Below are positions 4,851-7,314 of a DNA stretch of 7,314 nucleotides, piece by piece. Every line of letters begins with the position of its first letter. Position 1 is the first letter of the stretch. Where the stretch lies: NCBI GenBank assembly GCA_022360335.1, contig JAKSCZ010000643.1, positions 1 to 7,314 on the forward strand, written 5' to 3'. Under the pieces are notes generated by a model. It saw only the letters and a program-made list of their open reading frames with translations. It ran no database searches and was not told the origin of the DNA. Source of the DNA: Pseudomonadota bacterium (GTDB lineage Bacteria; Pseudomonadota; Gammaproteobacteria; Steroidobacterales; Woeseiaceae). The position numbers and the translations under genes were made by a program.

Positions 4851-5177
4851 ATGGATTTCTTCATTCAGAACGCCTACGCGCAAGGCGCGCAATCGCAGGG
4901 TGGAGGCACCAGTTTCATCATCATGATGGTACTGATGTTCGCCGCCTTCTATTTTCTGCTCATTCGCCCGCAACAAAAGAAGCAGAAACAACACCAGGAG
5001 CTGGTGTCCGGTTTGCAGGTGGGCGACGAGGTGCTGACCGCGGGCGGTATCCTCGGCGTGATCACGGGCGTCAGCGAGCACTACGCCGTCATCCGGATCG
5101 GCGACAACACCGAGATCAAGGTGCAGAAGCAGAGCGTCTCGATGGTCGTACCGAAGGGCACGTACGACGAAGCATGA
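4851..5177 (+). CDS. yajC: Sec translocase accessory subunit YajC
   Basis: A small inner-membrane protein of 108 residues, typical for the family. A short N-terminal segment (MDFFIQNAYAQGAQSQGGG) is followed by one membrane helix at about 21-38 (FIIMMVLMFAAFYFLLIRPQ) ending in the family hallmark IRPQQKKQKQHQE. A cytoplasmic domain follows, with GLQVGDEVLTAGGILGVITG (54-73), the strand region YAVIRIGDNTEIKVQK and a short end. YajC associates with SecD and SecF and with the SecYEG channel; it is not essential in E. coli. Its TGA stop overlaps the ATG of secD (ATGA, 5174-5177), giving tight translational coupling. Confidence 0.97.
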   Translation: MDFFIQNAYAQGAQSQGGGTSFIIMMVLMFAAFYFLLIRPQQKKQKQHQELVSGLQVGDEVLTAGGILGVITGVSEHYAVIRIGDNTEIKVQKQSVSMVVPKGTYDEA

Positions 5178-6985
5178 ACAAATATCCCGGCTGGCTGAAC
5201 GCGCTGGTGTTCGCGATTCTGCTCGCGGGTTGCCTGTTTGCGCTGCCCAACCTGTACGGCAGCGTCGAAGCCGTGCAGATTGCCGCAAACGACGGCGAGC
5301 CGTACTCCGAGGCCCGGCTCGAGGAATTCGTCGACACGGTCGAAGCGGCCGGCGTGACGCCTGAGGCGGCCTATCTGAACGATGGCCGGGTCGTGATTCG
5401 TTTCGACAGTGTCGACGACCAGGAGATCGCCGGCGAGGAGCTCAGGAACGCGTATTCGCGCGTCGCCAACGTCGCGACGACGCTCACGCCGAAGCTGCCG
5501 GCCTGGGTCCGCGCCCTCGGACTCAATCCGATGAGCCTCGGCCTCGATTTGCGCGGCGGCGTTTACGTGCTCCTCGAAGTGGACATGGGGACGGCCATCG
5601 AGAGTCGGCTCAGGGGATACCAGGACGACTTCAACGACCGGCTGCGAGATGCCAGGATTCGCAACCGCGTCGATCTCGACGGCCGGACCATCACCGTGCG
5701 CCTGACCGGTTCCGAGGACGTGCAGCGTGCGACCGACATCATCCGGCGCGCCGACCAGGACGTATTGATTGCGGAGGGCGCGGACGGCAAGTCGTTGACG
5801 GTGCGAATGAGCGAGACGCAGATCAAGGAGCGCCAGGATTTTGCGATCGAGCAGAACCTGACGACGCTCAGGAACCGCGTCAATCAGCTCGGTGTCGCCG
5901 AGCCGCTCGTGCAGCGCCAGGGCGTCGATCGCATCGTCGTGCAGTTGCCGGGCGTGCAGGACCCGAACCAGCTCAACGACATCCTGACTGCGACGGCGAC
6001 GCTGGAGTTCCGCCTCGTGGATACGACCGGCGACGAGCCCGGCTCGCGCCGCTATCCGGGCCGGGGCAGCGAACCGTCGCAGTTGCTCAAGCGGCAGGTC
6101 ATCGCTTCGGGCGACCAGATCATCGATGCGCGCGTCGGCCAGGACCAGGGCCGGCCCATCGTCTCGATTACGCTGGATTCGGCCGGCGGCGAGCGCATGC
6201 TCGAGACCACGATGAGCAACCTCAGGAAGCCGATGTCGACCGTGTTCATCGAGACCAAACGCGAGAAGATCGTACACAACGGCGTCGAGGAGACGCGCAC
6301 GATCAAGGTCGAGGAGATCGTCAACACGGCGACGATACAGGGCGTCTTCAAGGACCGCTTTCAGATCAGCGGGCTGACCGGCCCCGAAGCCGTCAACCTC
6401 GCGCTGCTGCTGCGCGCCGGCGCACTCGCGGCTCCCGTCTTCAAGATCGACGAACGCACGATCGGCCCGAGTCTCGGGCAGGACAACATCGATCGCGGCT
6501 TCAACGCCATCAAGATCGGCTTTCTCGCCGTGATCGTTTTCATGGGGATCTACTATCGCGCATTCGGCCTCATCGCCGACGTCGCGCTGTTCTCCAATCT
6601 GATCTTCATCGTCGCGTTGTTGTCGATCCTCGGCGCGTCACTGACGTTGCCGGGTATCGCGGGCATCGTGCTGACCGTCGGTATGGCGGTCGATGCCAAC
6701 GTGCTCATCTTCGAACGCATACGCGAGGAGCTGTCCGCCGGCGCGTCGCCGCAGACGGCGATCGATTCGGGTTACGGCAAGGCGCTGAGCTCGATTACCG
6801 ACGCGAACGTTACGACGCTGATCGCCGCGATCGTGCTGTTTGCGCTCGGTACGGGTCCTATCAAGGGTTTTGCGATTACGCTGCTGCTCGGCATCGTCAC
6901 GTCGATGTTCACGGCGATCGTCGGCACACGTGCCATCGCCAATCTCGCGTTCGGCGGGCGCAGGCTGCAGTCGCTGCCGGTATAG
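5174..6985 (+). CDS. secD: Protein translocase subunit SecD
   Basis: A protein of 603 residues (E. coli SecD has 615). Membrane helix 1 lies at about 8-28 (LNALVFAILLAGCLFALPNLY). It is followed by the large periplasmic domain (about 30-440), including GLDLRGGVYVLLEVDM (123-138) and IEQNLTTLRNRVNQLGVAEP (225-244). The C-terminal membrane bundle (about 445-595) contains the conserved GMAVDANVLIFERIREEL (503-520), whose Asp507 corresponds to the proton-relay aspartate Asp519 of E. coli, and a second polar motif ITDANVTTLIAA (541-552). SecD works with SecF as a proton-driven pump that completes protein translocation on the periplasmic side. The start ATG 5174 overlaps the yajC stop; the nearest purine-rich sequence is too far for a normal Shine-Dalgarno (GAAGG at 5154-5158), so it depends on coupling to yajC. 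Nothing appears truncated or frameshifted. Confidence 0.98.
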   Translation: MNKYPGWLNALVFAILLAGCLFALPNLYGSVEAVQIAANDGEPYSEARLEEFVDTVEAAGVTPEAAYLNDGRVVIRFDSVDDQEIAGEELRNAYSRVANVATTLTPKLPAWVRALGLNPMSLGLDLRGGVYVLLEVDMGTAIESRLRGYQDDFNDRLRDARIRNRVDLDGRTITVRLTGSEDVQRATDIIRRADQDVLIAEGADGKSLTVRMSETQIKERQDFAIEQNLTTLRNRVNQLGVAEPLVQRQGVDRIVVQLPGVQDPNQLNDILTATATLEFRLVDTTGDEPGSRRYPGRGSEPSQLLKRQVIASGDQIIDARVGQDQGRPIVSITLDSAGGERMLETTMSNLRKPMSTVFIETKREKIVHNGVEETRTIKVEEIVNTATIQGVFKDRFQISGLTGPEAVNLALLLRAGALAAPVFKIDERTIGPSLGQDNIDRGFNAIKIGFLAVIVFMGIYYRAFGLIADVALFSNLIFIVALLSILGASLTLPGIAGIVLTVGMAVDANVLIFERIREELSAGASPQTAIDSGYGKALSSITDANVTTLIAAIVLFALGTGPIKGFAITLLLGIVTSMFTAIVGTRAIANLAFGGRRLQSLPV

Positions 6986-6990
6986 GGAGA
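6984..6990 (+). promoter_or_regulatory. Ribosome binding site of secF
   Basis: AGGGAGA overlaps the secD stop codon and lies 5 nt before ATG 6996, fixing the secF start. Confidence 0.75.
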
Positions 6991-6995
6991 TCGGG

Positions 6996-7314
6996 ATGAG
7001 ACTGATAAAGGAAAAGACCAGCATCGACTTCCTGAGTCCGTCGCGTCGCAAGATCGCGCTGGTATTTTCGGTGCTGGTCGTTTCCATGTCGTTCGTTTCG
7101 CTGTACACCCGCGGGCTGCAGTTCGGGATCGATTTCACGGGCGGCGTGCTGCTCGAGGTCGGCTATTCGCAAGCGGCGAATCTCGAACGGATGCGGGGCG
7201 ACCTCTCGGCCGCCGGATTCGACGATGCCCAGGTGCAACGATTCGGCCGGGACACGGACGTGCTGGTACGCCTGCCGCCGCAGGAGGACGTGTCGGCCGA
7301 CGAAGTGCGCAGGG
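6996..7314 (+). CDS. secF: Protein translocase subunit SecF, N-terminal fragment
   Basis: The first 106 codons of secF are present; the gene continues past the right edge. It begins MRLIKEKTSIDFLSPSRRK, has membrane helix 1 at about 19-37 (KIALVFSVLVVSMSFVSLY), and then the SecF hallmark GLQFGIDFTGGVLLEV (40-55) at the start of its periplasmic domain. The second half of the visible part (from about residue 60, LERMRGDLSAAGFDDAQVQ) is the expected alpha/beta fold of that domain. The gap to secD is only 10 nt, with a good Shine-Dalgarno, so both subunits come from one message. It is the membrane partner of SecD in the proton-driven translocation motor. Confidence 0.95.
   Translation, partial: MRLIKEKTSIDFLSPSRRKIALVFSVLVVSMSFVSLYTRGLQFGIDFTGGVLLEVGYSQAANLERMRGDLSAAGFDDAQVQRFGRDTDVLVRLPPQEDVSADEVRR

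Noticed and set aside
5081..6277. Open frame of 398 codons on the minus strand, antisense to secD
   Set aside because: A shadow of secD, which is unmistakable on the plus strand; the product has no recognisable fold or motif.
1..7314. Mobile elements, phage genes, CRISPR repeats or defence systems
   Set aside because: No spaced repeats, transposase or integrase motifs, or compositional break were seen; apart from the sigma cassette, the content is conserved housekeeping genes.

Overview
The window is GC-rich, densely coded chromosomal DNA with no sign of a mobile element. The gene order queA-tgt-yajC-secD-secF, the ECF sigma/anti-sigma pair and the protein sequences point to a high-GC proteobacterium, most likely a gammaproteobacterium. 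That assignment is an inference from gene order and motifs, since no database comparison was possible.

Layout: (1) Positions 1-200, minus strand: a tRNA-Leu(CAA) gene, then after only 13 nt the first 33 codons of a zinc-ribbon protein (probably a Nudix hydrolase) that runs off the left edge. A likely tRNA promoter lies at 239-267 and a perfect 8-bp hairpin lies in the presumed tRNA 5' leader. (2) Positions 294-2562, plus strand: a compact three-gene cassette. It encodes an ECF sigma factor, a single-pass membrane protein that is probably its anti-sigma factor, and an exported protein made of a charged coiled coil and two PDZ domains but no protease domain. This is the least conventional part of the window. 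(3) Positions 2621-4761: queA and tgt, two enzymes of queuosine tRNA modification, with overlapping stop and start codons. (4) Positions 4851 to the right edge: yajC, secD and the first 106 codons of secF, the accessory part of the Sec protein-export machine, probably with their own promoter.

How the parts work together: Tgt exchanges guanine-34 of GUN-anticodon tRNAs for preQ1, and QueA then adds the epoxycyclopentanediol precursor group from S-adenosylmethionine. YajC and SecDF assist SecYEG in moving proteins across the inner membrane using the proton-motive force. The sigma/anti-sigma/PDZ cassette looks like an envelope-stress sensing circuit: the sigma factor would be held at the membrane by the second gene product, and the PDZ protein could report on or modulate the periplasmic state.

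No gene-free stretch exceeds about 100 bases. The three longest gaps (201-293, 2563-2620, 4762-4850) each hold promoter-like or dyad sequences described below. I found no CRISPR array, insertion sequence, or convincing intrinsic terminator. The most noteworthy unexplained signals are the protease-less PDZ member of the sigma cassette, a perfect 9-bp inverted repeat ending one base before the queA start codon, and two genes (the sigma factor and queA) without a usable Shine-Dalgarno but with a -10-like hexamer exactly 8 nt before the ATG.
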